NCBI GenBank assembly: GCA_030040495.1
Contig: JASHTP010000250.1
Coordinates: forward strand, 1 to 36,894
DNA length: 36,894 nt
Reading direction: 5' to 3'
Source of the DNA: Alphaproteobacteria bacterium
GTDB taxonomy: Bacteria; Pseudomonadota; Alphaproteobacteria; ATCC43930; CGMCC-115725
The notes under the pieces: generated by a model
What the model saw: only the letters and a program-made list of their open reading frames with translations
Databases searched by the model: none
Told to the model about the DNA's origin: nothing
Part shown: positions 1 to 7,909 of the stretch, one piece after another
How positions within the stretch are numbered: position 1 is the stretch's first letter
Layout: each line of letters opens with the position of its first letter
Position numbers and translations under genes: made by a program

Positions 1-250
1 GGCCGGTCTGCGGCACCGGGCGGGCGACGCTGCCGGCAGGCATGTCGGCGGCGGTGAGCACGGCGAGCACGCCCGGCGCTGCGGCGGCGGCGCTAATGTC
101 GATGCTGCGGATGCGGGCGAAGGCGTGCGGCGAGCGCACGAACCAGCCGACCGCCTCGCCGGGGAGCGCGGCGTCGGCGGCGTAGCGCCCCCGACCGCGC
201 AGCAGCGCGTCGTCCTCGATCCGTCCGCGCCAAGAATGCGTCCCTGCCAT
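1..250 (-). CDS. Xanthine dehydrogenase/CO dehydrogenase-family molybdopterin-binding large subunit (N-terminal fragment, cut by left edge)
   Basis: Only about 83 N-terminal codons lie in the window. The reverse strand reads from an ATG at 250 with a GAGGGC ribosome site just upstream. The residues include GRGRYAADAALPGEAVGWFV, RSPHAFARI and PGVLAVLTAADMP, which is the characteristic opening of the aldehyde oxidase/xanthine dehydrogenase large subunit (first a/b hammerhead domain). Family members hydroxylate heterocycles, aldehydes or CO using a molybdenum cofactor, usually with small FAD and 2Fe-2S partner subunits, which are not visible here. It starts 14 bases after the livF stop, so it probably ends the transporter operon. 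The substrate cannot be told from this fragment. Confidence 0.8.
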   Translation of the reverse strand, partial: MAGTHSWRGRIEDDALLRGRGRYAADAALPGEAVGWFVRSPHAFARIRSIDISAAAAAPGVLAVLTAADMPAGSVARPVPQTG

Positions 251-264
251 GTCGCCCTCGCGCC

Positions 265-984
265 TCAGAACACGCCCAGATGCTGGTGGAGGTCGATGCG
301 GCCCGCCCGCAGCTCGCCGGCGGTGTTGCTGACCACTACGCGGCCGCTGTTGAGGATGACGATATCGTCGGCGAGATCGAAGACCAGCTTCACGTTCTGC
401 TCGACCAGCAGGATGGAAAGCCCTTGCTCCTTGAGCCTGCGGATGGTCGACATCACCTCGGCGACGATCTGCGGCGCGAGCCCTTCGGACGGCTCGTCCA
501 TCAGCAGCACCCGCGGATTGGACATCAGCGCGCGGCCGATGGCGAGCATCTGCTGCTCGCCGCCGGAGAGATAGCCCGCGGTCTGGCGCTGGCGCTCGGC
601 AAGCCGCGGAAAGGCGGCGAAGACGGCGTCGAGTGTCCAGGGGTGGCGCGCGCCGGCAACCGGCTTGCGCGCCGCCACGGTGAGGTTCTCGCGCACGCTG
701 AGGCTGCGGAAGATGCGGCGCCCCTGCGGCACCAGCGCCAGGCCGCGCATCGCGATCGCCTCCGGCGGACGGCCGCTGACCTTCTCGCCGAAGAGGCTGA
801 CCCGGCCGGCGCGGGGCGGCAGCAGCCCCACCGCGACGTTCATGCAAGTGGTCTTGCCGGCGCCGTTGCGGCCGAGCAGGCCGAGCACGTGGCCTTCGGC
901 GAGGCTCAGCGACACGCCCTGCAGCACGTGGCTGTCGCCGTAGAAGGCGTCGATGCCGGCGAGGCTCAGCGCGTCATCCGCCAA
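265..984 (-). CDS. livF: Branched-chain amino acid-type ABC transporter, ATPase LivF
   Basis: This 239-residue ABC ATPase has Walker A GRNGAGKTT near residue 38, signature LSGGEQQ near 140, Walker B RVLLMDEP followed by SEGLAP, and a switch histidine-type region near ILLVEQN. The SEGLAP continuation and the 230-240 residue length are typical of LivF, the second ATPase of hydrophobic-amino-acid (HAAT) importers. Its start overlaps the end of livG by 11 bp, so translation is probably coupled. The Liv family also carries aromatic acids, amides and other catabolic substrates, so leucine is not necessarily the cargo. The neighbouring oxidoreductase genes suggest a catabolic substrate. Confidence 0.93.
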   Translation of the reverse strand: MADDALSLAGIDAFYGDSHVLQGVSLSLAEGHVLGLLGRNGAGKTTCMNVAVGLLPPRAGRVSLFGEKVSGRPPEAIAMRGLALVPQGRRIFRSLSVRENLTVAARKPVAGARHPWTLDAVFAAFPRLAERQRQTAGYLSGGEQQMLAIGRALMSNPRVLLMDEPSEGLAPQIVAEVMSTIRRLKEQGLSILLVEQNVKLVFDLADDIVILNSGRVVVSNTAGELRAGRIDLHQHLGVF

Positions 985-1711
985 GATAGATCTCCCGCGT
1001 GCGCGGATGCGCCACCACCTCGGCGCGCGTGCCCTCGACGACGACCTCGCCGAAATGCATGAGGGTGATGCGCTCGGCGAGCTCGAGCGCCACGTCCATG
1101 TCGTGCTCGATCATGACGACGGTGACGTCGCGCGGGATCGAGCGCAGCAGCGCGTGCACCTCCTTGCGCTCGTCGACCGAAAGGCCGGCGAAGGGCTCGT
1201 CGAGCAGCAGCAGCCGCGGCTGCTGCGCCAGCGCCATGGCGATCTCGACGCGGCGGCGCTCACCGTAGGAGGTCTGCGCCAGCGGCCGCTCGGCGAGCGC
1301 CTCGAGCCCGACGCGGCCGAGCGCGGCGCGCGCTGCGGCGAGCAGCGCCGTCTGCCGGTCGAGCCGGCGGAACGGGTTCCACCGCAGCGGCGAGCGGCCG
1401 AGCAGCGACAGCGTGACGTTCTGCAGCAGGCTCTCGCGCGGAAAGAGAGTGATGATCTGATAGGTGCGGGCGAGGCCGAGATGCGGCCGGAGCCGGCTCG
1501 GCAGCGCGGTGATGTCGCGGCCGAAGAGGGCGATGGCGCCGGAGTCGGGCCTGAGCTCGCCGGTGATGAGGTTGAAGAGCGTCGTCTTGCCGGCGCCGTT
1601 GGGGCCGATGATGAGCCGGCGCTCGCCCTCCGCGACGGTGAGGTCGACGCCGGCGGTGACGCGCAGCCCGCCGAAGGCCTTGCCGAGGCCCTTGATCGCC
1701 AGCGCGCTCAT
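974..1711 (-). CDS. livG: Branched-chain amino acid-type ABC transporter, ATPase LivG
   Basis: The protein is 245 residues, from an ATG at 1711 that overlaps the livM stop by 4 bp (ATGA). Walker A is GPNGAGKTT near residue 37. The signature is the LivG-style TSYGERRRVE rather than LSGGQ. Walker B is RLLLLDEP followed by FAGLS, and the H-loop region is VVMIEHDMDV. LivG pairs with LivF to power the LivHM channel. A longer open frame runs on upstream of this start but only shadows livM, so the ATG beginning MSALAIKGLGKAFGG was chosen. It is the fourth gene of a tightly overlapped binding protein-H-M-G-F series. Confidence 0.93.
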   Translation of the reverse strand: MSALAIKGLGKAFGGLRVTAGVDLTVAEGERRLIIGPNGAGKTTLFNLITGELRPDSGAIALFGRDITALPSRLRPHLGLARTYQIITLFPRESLLQNVTLSLLGRSPLRWNPFRRLDRQTALLAAARAALGRVGLEALAERPLAQTSYGERRRVEIAMALAQQPRLLLLDEPFAGLSVDERKEVHALLRSIPRDVTVVMIEHDMDVALELAERITLMHFGEVVVEGTRAEVVAHPRTREIYLGG

Positions 1712-2673
1712 CGGGCGCCGCCGCGGGCGGGGGCGCGGCGCATGCCCGTCCAGAGCCAGCGCCAGAGCCGCACCGAGCCCGGCACCAGCCCCTCCGGCAT
1801 GAAGATGACGATGGCGACGAAGATGGCGCCGAGGACCAGGTTCCAGCGTTCGATATAGGCGCTCGCCACGTTCTTCATGATGACGACCAGCGCCGCGCCG
1901 GCGATCGGGCCGAGCAAGGTGCCGGTGCCGCCGGAGATCACCATGAGCAGCACCTCGGCCGAGCTGCCGAGCGCCAGCACGTTGGGGCTGACGAACTCGT
2001 TGTAGTAGCAGAAGAGCAGCCCGGCGACGCCGCTCCAGAAGCCCGAGAAGAGGAAGGCGAGGAAACGGATGAGCCAGACATTGTAGCCGAGCGCGGTCAT
2101 ACGTCGCGGCTGGTCGCGCGTGCCCTTGAGGCTGGCGCCGAAGGGCGAGGCGACGAACACCGCCATCGAGCCGACCGCGGCGAGGAAGAGGATGAGGGTG
2201 AAGTAGTAGAACGGCGTCGCACCGTCGAGCGCGACGCCGAACGGCGCCGGCCGCGAGTTCACGTTGATGCCATTGTCGCCGCCGGTCAGACTGATCCAGC
2301 GATAGGCAAGCCCCCACAGGATCTGGCCGAGGGCAAGCGTGATCATGAGAAAGCCGATGCCGGTGGCGCGCAGCGACAGCACGGCGAACACCGCCGAGGC
2401 GCCCAGGATCAGCAGCAGCGCGGCGAGCGCCGCCGGCAGATGGCCCCAGCCGTCGGCCAGCAGCCAGGCCAGGGCGTAGCTGCCGATGCCGAAGAGCCCG
2501 GCATGGCCGAGCGAGACCAGCCCGGCATAGCCCACCAGCACGTTGAGGGCGAGGGCGAAGACGGCATAGATCAGGATCTGGCTGGCGATGTTGACGTAGT
2601 AGCTGTTGCCGACCCACAGCGGCACGCTGGCGAGCACGAGGAGCGCCGCCGCGACGGCGGCGGGACGGCTCAT
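1708..2673 (-). CDS. livM: Branched-chain amino acid-type ABC transporter, permease LivM
   Basis: This 321-residue, strongly hydrophobic protein contains the LivM-type stretches ALNVLVGYAGLVSLGHAGLF near residue 43 and SGGTGTLLGPIAGA near 246, which typify the second HAAT permease. About ten membrane segments are expected from the family. It forms the inner-membrane channel with LivH. It overlaps livH by 4 bp upstream and livG by 4 bp downstream, so the series is a single translationally coupled operon. The C-terminus ends in a short basic arginine-rich tail. Nothing points to truncation. Confidence 0.93.
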   Translation of the reverse strand: MSRPAAVAAALLVLASVPLWVGNSYYVNIASQILIYAVFALALNVLVGYAGLVSLGHAGLFGIGSYALAWLLADGWGHLPAALAALLLILGASAVFAVLSLRATGIGFLMITLALGQILWGLAYRWISLTGGDNGINVNSRPAPFGVALDGATPFYYFTLILFLAAVGSMAVFVASPFGASLKGTRDQPRRMTALGYNVWLIRFLAFLFSGFWSGVAGLLFCYYNEFVSPNVLALGSSAEVLLMVISGGTGTLLGPIAGAALVVIMKNVASAYIERWNLVLGAIFVAIVIFMPEGLVPGSVRLWRWLWTGMRRAPARGGAR

Positions 2674-3530
2674 GGCACGTGCCTGCCGAACAGGCCCTGC
2701 GGACGGAACAGCAGGATCAGCAGCATCGGCAGGAACAGGATGATGTAGGCGAGCTCCGGGAACAGCACCTGTCCGTAATTGTAGAGGAAGCCGATGATGA
2801 GGCTGCCGAGCAGCGCGCCGAGCAGGCTGCCGGTGCCGCCGAGAATGACGACGATGAGCGCCAGCGGCAGCATGTCGCCGTCGAGGCCGGGATAGACCGA
2901 GAGGATCGGCCCGCCGATGACGCCGGCGAAGCCGGCGACCGCCGCGCCGAGGCAGAAGACGATGGTGAAGATGCGCGAGACGCGGATGCCGGTGACCCGC
3001 GCCATCGCCTCATCGTCGACGCCGGCGCGGATCATGGCGCCGAGCCGGGTGCGCTCGAGCAGTAGCCACAGCGCCGCGGCGATGACCACGGCGATGACGA
3101 CGACGACCAGGCGGTAGGTGGGGAAGACGATGCTGGCGATCGGCAAGGCGCCGCGCAGGCCCGGCGGTGCGTCGAACGGGATCGGATCGCCGCCCCAGAC
3201 CATGAGGCAGAGATCGGCGATCATGAAGGAGAGGCCGAGGGTGACCAGCACCTGCGCCAGCTCCTGCCCGGCGAGGCGGCGCAGCAGCAGCCGTTCGATG
3301 ACGCCGCCGACCGCCGCGATTCCCACCGCGGCGACCAGCGCCGCCAGCCAGAAATTCCAGCCGAGCTGGAGCAGGGTCACGCCAAAATAGGCGCCGAGCA
3401 TGAAGAACGAGCCGTGCGTCAGGTTCGGGATGCGCATCAGGCCGAAGATGAGCGAGAAGCCGGCCGACAGCAGGAAGAGGAGACCGCCCAGGCTGACGCT
3501 GTTCACGCCCAGGAGCAGCCACTGGCTCAT
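2670..3530 (-). CDS. livH: Branched-chain amino acid-type ABC transporter, permease LivH
   Basis: This 286-residue hydrophobic permease starts at the ATG at 3530 (MSQWLLLGVNSVSLGGLLFL). LivH hallmarks are visible: FGLMRIPNLTHGSFFMLGAY near residue 30 and VVILGGTGSLLGALLG near 230. The open frame continues far upstream, but that part shadows the binding-protein gene and is ignored. It is 47 bases downstream of the binding-protein stop and overlaps livM by 4 bp. With LivM it forms the heterodimeric channel of a HAAT importer. Confidence 0.93.
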   Translation of the reverse strand: MSQWLLLGVNSVSLGGLLFLLSAGFSLIFGLMRIPNLTHGSFFMLGAYFGVTLLQLGWNFWLAALVAAVGIAAVGGVIERLLLRRLAGQELAQVLVTLGLSFMIADLCLMVWGGDPIPFDAPPGLRGALPIASIVFPTYRLVVVVIAVVIAAALWLLLERTRLGAMIRAGVDDEAMARVTGIRVSRIFTIVFCLGAAVAGFAGVIGGPILSVYPGLDGDMLPLALIVVILGGTGSLLGALLGSLIIGFLYNYGQVLFPELAYIILFLPMLLILLFRPQGLFGRHVP

Positions 3531-3577
3531 GATCGCACTCTTCCCGCCTGCGCCGCCCCGGACGCGCCGCCCGCGCC

Positions 3578-4810
3578 TCAGCTCTTCAGCGGCGGATAGT
3601 CGCGCGAATAGACCGGCTTCGCCAGATATTCCTTCTCGTCGTAGGTCCAGAACTGGCTGACGTTCGGGTAGGTCTTGATGATGGTGTTGACGAGTTTGCC
3701 GTTCTTGCGCTCGAGTCGGCGGATGAAGACGGTGCCGACGACGTTGCCGAGATGGTCGAAGTGGAAGGGGCCGCGCGGCGTGTCGGTGAGCGAGACGGCG
3801 CGCAGCGCGGCGATCAGCGCCTGCCGGTCCTCGGTCTTGCCGCCGGTCTTCTTCAGCGCCGCCTCGATGCACATGCCGTTGATGTAAAGGCCGGCGGCAT
3901 AGCCGCCGGGGATGTTGCCGTACTCCTTGAGGATGTCGGCGACGAAACGCTTGTTGCTGGGGGTGTCGATCTCGCTCGAATACCAGGCGGCGGAGATCGC
4001 GCCCACCGCGTCGTCGCCAAAGCTCTTGAGCAGCGCGTCGTCGTAGGCGGTCCAGCCGCCGAGGATCGGCCACTTCGCCTTGGCGCCGAGCTCGGCATAT
4101 TGCTGGTTGAACTTGATCGGGTTGGAGCCGGCGAAGCCGTTCATGACGCCATCGATGCCGGCGAACTGCGAGATGAAGGGCGTGAAGTCGGCGGTGTTGA
4201 GCGGCGGCCACAGCTTCATGACGATCCGGCCGCCCGAATCCTCGAACACCTGCTGGAAGCCGCCGATCTGCTCGTAGCCGAAGGCGAAGTCCTCGGAGAT
4301 CGTCGCCACGCGCTTCAGCTTCATCTCCTTGGCGGCATAGTCGCCGAGCGGGTGGGTGCATTGTGACGAGGTCGCCGAAGCGCGCACGAAGAAGGCGTTG
4401 GGCTTGCGCTGCGTCATGTCGTCGGCGGCGGCGAGGCTCAGCATCGGCACCTTGTGCTGCTCGACGTAATTGGTGATGGCCAGCAGCTCGAAGGCGGCGA
4501 GCGGGCCGACGATGAAGTCGACCTTGTCGCGCTCGATCAGCTCCTGCGCCTTGGTCTTGGCCCCGGCGGGGTTGCCGCCGGTGTCGGCGACGATGAGCTC
4601 CACCTCGCGGCCGGCGAGCGTCGAGTTCCGGTGCTTGAGGAACAGGGTGAATCCCTGCTCCATCTGGATGCCGCCCTGCGCCAGCGGCCCGGTCTTGACC
4701 GTCATGAGCCCGATGCGCACCGGCGGCGCCGCGGCGATCGCCGGCGCGCAGGGCAGCGCCGCCGCCGCCGCGCCCGCCAGGAATGCACGCCGATCGAGAG
4801 TGAACGCCAT
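3578..4810 (-). CDS. Periplasmic substrate-binding protein of Liv/HAAT type (Peripla_BP_6), Tat-type leader
   Basis: The chosen start at 4810 has a strong GGGAGGGG ribosome site and gives 410 residues. The N-terminus TLDRRAFLAG followed by an alanine-rich stretch and PAIAAAPP looks like a twin-arginine signal. The mature start PVRIGLMTVKTGPLAQGGIQ is typical of Leu/Ile/Val-like binding proteins, which catch the substrate in the periplasm and deliver it to LivHM. A longer start at 4918 is possible but would bury the signal peptide. It heads the minus-strand transporter operon. A palindromic operator candidate lies 72-85 bases upstream of the start codon, suggesting co-regulation with the divergent monooxygenase. 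The ligand is unknown; related proteins bind aromatic acids as often as amino acids. Confidence 0.9.
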   Translation of the reverse strand: MAFTLDRRAFLAGAAAAALPCAPAIAAAPPVRIGLMTVKTGPLAQGGIQMEQGFTLFLKHRNSTLAGREVELIVADTGGNPAGAKTKAQELIERDKVDFIVGPLAAFELLAITNYVEQHKVPMLSLAAADDMTQRKPNAFFVRASATSSQCTHPLGDYAAKEMKLKRVATISEDFAFGYEQIGGFQQVFEDSGGRIVMKLWPPLNTADFTPFISQFAGIDGVMNGFAGSNPIKFNQQYAELGAKAKWPILGGWTAYDDALLKSFGDDAVGAISAAWYSSEIDTPSNKRFVADILKEYGNIPGGYAAGLYINGMCIEAALKKTGGKTEDRQALIAALRAVSLTDTPRGPFHFDHLGNVVGTVFIRRLERKNGKLVNTIIKTYPNVSQFWTYDEKEYLAKPVYSRDYPPLKS

Positions 4811-4881
4811 CAACCCCTCCCTTGCCCGGCCGCCGCGCCGGCGGCCCGTCGTTGCTTTGATGCCCCGGCTTCCGCGGAGCT

Positions 4882-4895
4882 TGATCAAATGATAA
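4882..4895. promoter_or_regulatory. Operator-like inverted repeat, liv-side copy
   Basis: The sequence TGATCAAATGATAA is an imperfect inverted repeat built on ATCA-N2-TGAT. It matches the perfect copy at 5006-5019 in 12 of 14 positions. It lies 72 bases upstream of the binding-protein start, where a minus-strand promoter would be expected. The only regulator in this block is the TetR gene at 7906, so I infer this is a TetR operator. Confidence 0.55.
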
Positions 4896-5005
4896 TGATG
4901 TTCTGCGCGCGCCGCCACCCCCGTCGCGCAAAAAAGGCCGGCGGCGCGCCCCGGATCGGCCGTCTGGCCGCGCGCCGCAGCAGGCCCTTGCCTTCCGCCC
5001 CCTCT

Positions 5006-5019
5006 TTATCAGATGATAA
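5006..5019. promoter_or_regulatory. Operator-like perfect palindrome, monooxygenase-side copy
   Basis: TTATCA-GA-TGATAA is a perfect inverted repeat with 6-bp arms in otherwise GC-rich DNA. It abuts the ribosome site (GGACGGAGG) of the monooxygenase, whose ATG is at 5033. Its twin at 4882 is centred 124 bp away on the other side of the divergent promoter region. It is likely bound by the operon's own TetR protein, but it could also act in the leader RNA. Confidence 0.6.
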
Positions 5020-5032
5020 GGACGGAGGCCCC

Positions 5033-6133
5033 ATGCAGCTCGGCTATTTCACCATGCCGCTCCATCCGCCGGAGCGCGACTACACGACGACCCTGAAGGA
5101 GGATCGCGAGGCGATCATCCTCGCCGACCGGCTCGGCTACAGCGAGGCCTTCGTCGGCGAACACGTCACCGACCGGGCGGAGACCATCACCTCCTGCCTC
5201 GTCTTCATCGCCAGCCTGATCGGCGAGACGAAGCGCATCAAGCTCGGCAGCGGCACGGTCAATCTGCCCAACAACCACCCCGCGGCCGTGGCGGCGCAGG
5301 TGGCGATGCTCGACCATCTGCTGCAGGGCCGCTTCCTCTTCGGCATCAGCCCCGGCGGCCTGCGTTCGGACGCCGAGGTGTTCGGCAATCTCGACAACGA
5401 CCGCACCGCGATGTTCGTCGAGGCGATCGACATGGTGCTGAAGATCTGGTCGTCCGACCCGCCCTACGACCTTCACGGCAAGTACTGGAAGGTCAGCACC
5501 GCGCGCACCCTCGACCGCGAGATCGGCCAGGGCGTGATGGTGAAGCCGTATCAGGAGCCGCACCCGCCCATCGTCGTCACTGTCGTCGCGCCCTTCTCCA
5601 AGGGCGTCGTCGCCGCGGCGGAGCGCGGCTGGACGCCGATCTCCGCCAACTTCCTGCAGCCGCCCTGGGTCGCCTCGCACTGGCCGATGTACGAGCAGGG
5701 CTGCCGGAACGCCGGCCGGCCGGCGCAGCGTGCCGACTGGCGCGTCGCCAAGAGCATCTTCGTCGCCGACGACGAGAGGGCGGCGCGGCGCTACGCCAAG
5801 GAGGAAGGCAGCCCTTACCGCTTCTATTACCGCAACCTCATGCGGAAGCTCATCGGCAACGGCCGGCCGGAGCTCTTCAAGCGCGACCGCGCCATGCCGG
5901 ACAGCGCCATCACTCTCGATTACGTCGTCGATTCCCTGGTAATCTGCGGCGGCGTCGACAGCGTCGTCGATCAGCTGCTGGCGTTCCGCGAAGAGGTTGG
6001 CGAGTTCGGCACTTTGCTCTATGCCGGCCACGACTGGGTCGATCCGCGGCTCGGCAGGCGCTCGATGGAGCTGATGGCGAGCGAGGTCATGCCGCGCGTC
6101 AACCGGGCGCTGAAGCAAAGCGCGGCCGAGTAG
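5033..6133 (+). CDS. LLM-class flavin-dependent monooxygenase (luciferase-like, limonene-monooxygenase type)
   Basis: The 366-residue protein opens MQLGYFTMPLHPPERDYTT and has the bacterial luciferase-like TIM-barrel pattern: LADRLGYSEAFVGEHVTDR near 33, RIKLGSGTVNLPNNHP near 71, DHLLQGRFLFGISPGG near 95. These enzymes use reduced FMN from a separate reductase and O2 to oxidise terpenoids, ketones, amines or alkanesulfonates. The HPPERDYTTTLKEDREAII opening resembles limonene 1,2-monooxygenase-like members, but the substrate is inferred only. It is the first gene of a plus-strand operon and lies 14 bases after a perfect palindrome. A longer upstream reading was rejected because the ATG at 5033 has an excellent ribosome site. 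Confidence 0.88.
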   Translation: MQLGYFTMPLHPPERDYTTTLKEDREAIILADRLGYSEAFVGEHVTDRAETITSCLVFIASLIGETKRIKLGSGTVNLPNNHPAAVAAQVAMLDHLLQGRFLFGISPGGLRSDAEVFGNLDNDRTAMFVEAIDMVLKIWSSDPPYDLHGKYWKVSTARTLDREIGQGVMVKPYQEPHPPIVVTVVAPFSKGVVAAAERGWTPISANFLQPPWVASHWPMYEQGCRNAGRPAQRADWRVAKSIFVADDERAARRYAKEEGSPYRFYYRNLMRKLIGNGRPELFKRDRAMPDSAITLDYVVDSLVICGGVDSVVDQLLAFREEVGEFGTLLYAGHDWVDPRLGRRSMELMASEVMPRVNRALKQSAAE

Positions 6134-6154
6134 CGCCGCGCCCGAGGAGCGGCG

Positions 6155-7909
6155 ATGGAGCCGGGCAAGAGCGAGCGGCGCGACGGCATGCGCATCGATT
6201 GGGACGTGCCGATCGCCATGGATGACGGCACCGTGCTTCGCGCCGACGTCTTCCGCCCGCCGGAGCCCGGGCGCCACCCCGTGCTCCTGACCTACGGCCC
6301 CTATGCCAAGGGCCTGGCATTCCAGGACGGCTACCCCTCGGCTTGGAACATCATGGCCGAGAAGCATCCCGACGTCACCGCCGGCTCCTCCAGCAAGTAC
6401 CAGAACTGGGAGGTGGTCGATCCCGAGAAGTGGGTCCCGGACGGCTATGCCTGCGTCCGCGTCGACAGCCGCGGCGCCGGCCGCTCGCCCGGCTATATCG
6501 ACCATTTCTCGCCGCGCGAGACCAAGGATTTCTACGACTGCATCGAATGGGCGGGCATGCAGCCCTGGAGCAGCGGCAAGGTCGGGCTCAACGGCATCTC
6601 CTATTACGCCATCAACCAGTGGCATGTCGCCTCGCTGCAGCCCCCGCACCTCGCCGTGATGTGCGTCTGGGAAGGCGCCGCCGACTGGTATCGCGACATG
6701 ACGCATCACGGCGGCATCCTCTGCACCTTCTGGGCGAACTGGTACGACATGCAGGTGCGCAGCGTCCAGCATGGCCTCGGCGAACGCGGCCCCCGCAGCC
6801 GCGTCACCGGCGATCTCGTCTGCGGGCCGGAGACGCTGAGCGAGGCAGAGCTCGCGGCGAATCGCTGCGACCTCGGCGGCGAGATCCTCGCCCATCCCTT
6901 CGACGATCGCTACCACAACGCGCGCTCGCCCGACTGGTCGAAGATCACCGTGCCGCTGCTCAGCGCGGCGAACTGGGGCGGCCAGGGGCTCCATCCGCGC
7001 GGCAATTTCGAAGGCTTCGTCCGCGCCGCTTCGCCGCAGAAATGGCTCGAGGCGCACGGCATCGAGCATTGGACGCATTTCTACACCGATTACGGCGTCA
7101 AGCTGCAGAAGCGCTTCTTCGGCCATTTCCTCAAGGGCGAAAACACCGGCTGGAACCGCCAGCCGCGCGTCCAGCTGCAGATCCGCCATCCCGGCGAGCG
7201 CTTCGTCGAGCGGCACGAAGGCGAATGGCCGTTGGCGCGCACGCAGTGGACACGCTTCTATCTCGATCCCGCGGGGCCCAGTCTCGTGCCGACGCCGCCA
7301 CGCGGCGACAGCCGGCTCGCCTTCGACGCGCTCGGCGATGGCGTCACCTTCCGGACCCCGCCGCTCGCTGAGCCGACCGAGATCACCGGGCCCTCGGCGG
7401 TGAAGCTCGTCGTCTCCTCCTCAACGATCGACGCCGACCTCTTCGCGGTGGTGCGCGTCTTTGCGCCCGACGGCGAAGAGGTGGTGTTCCAGGGCGCGCT
7501 CGACCCGCACACGCCGATCGGTCAGGGCTGGCTGCGCGCCTCGCACCGCGGGCTCGACCCGGGCCTCAGCACGCCCTATCGTCCCTATCACCGCCATGAC
7601 GCGCCTCAGCCCCTCACCCCCGGCGAGCCGGTCGAGATCGAGATCGAGATCTGGCCGACCTCGATCGTCGTGCCGCCGGGCTACTGCATCGCGCTCAGCC
7701 TCAGGGGCCGCGACTACGAGCATCCCGGACCCGGCGCGCGGCTCTCCAACATGAAGAACGAGTTCCGCGGCTGCGGGCCGTTTTTGCACGACGATCCCCG
7801 CGACCGACCGAGCCACGTCTTCGGCGGCCGGACAAGCCTGCATCTGTCGCCGGAGCGGCCTTCCTACCTGCTGCTGCCGATCATTCCGGCCCAGGGTGGC
7901 CCGCCATAA
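6155..7909 (+). CDS. CocE/NonD-family alpha/beta hydrolase (X-Pro dipeptidyl-peptidase S15-like)
   Basis: This 584-residue protein has the two-part CocE/NonD layout. A catalytic alpha/beta domain comes first, with DSRGAGRSPG near 104 and nucleophile motif GISYYA (Ser about 149). A C-terminal jelly-roll follows, with features such as VVSSSTIDADLFAVVRVFAPDG and PGYCIALSLRGRDYEHPG. A histidine candidate sits in EHWTHFYTDYG near 305-308. Where classical members have GWYD carrying the catalytic Asp, this protein reads ANWGGQGLHPRGNFEGF, with no Asp. The family hydrolyses esters, amides and beta-lactam acyl groups. It lies 21 bases after the monooxygenase with a GAGGAG ribosome site, so it probably acts on a product in the same pathway. 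Confidence 0.87.
   Translation: MEPGKSERRDGMRIDWDVPIAMDDGTVLRADVFRPPEPGRHPVLLTYGPYAKGLAFQDGYPSAWNIMAEKHPDVTAGSSSKYQNWEVVDPEKWVPDGYACVRVDSRGAGRSPGYIDHFSPRETKDFYDCIEWAGMQPWSSGKVGLNGISYYAINQWHVASLQPPHLAVMCVWEGAADWYRDMTHHGGILCTFWANWYDMQVRSVQHGLGERGPRSRVTGDLVCGPETLSEAELAANRCDLGGEILAHPFDDRYHNARSPDWSKITVPLLSAANWGGQGLHPRGNFEGFVRAASPQKWLEAHGIEHWTHFYTDYGVKLQKRFFGHFLKGENTGWNRQPRVQLQIRHPGERFVERHEGEWPLARTQWTRFYLDPAGPSLVPTPPRGDSRLAFDALGDGVTFRTPPLAEPTEITGPSAVKLVVSSSTIDADLFAVVRVFAPDGEEVVFQGALDPHTPIGQGWLRASHRGLDPGLSTPYRPYHRHDAPQPLTPGEPVEIEIEIWPTSIVVPPGYCIALSLRGRDYEHPGPGARLSNMKNEFRGCGPFLHDDPRDRPSHVFGGRTSLHLSPERPSYLLLPIIPAQGGPP

Noticed and set aside
5009..7216. 735-codon open frame on the minus strand
   Set aside because: It mirrors the monooxygenase and hydrolase genes, has no recognisable domain and is rich in Ala/Arg/Asp as expected for the opposite strand of GC-rich genes.
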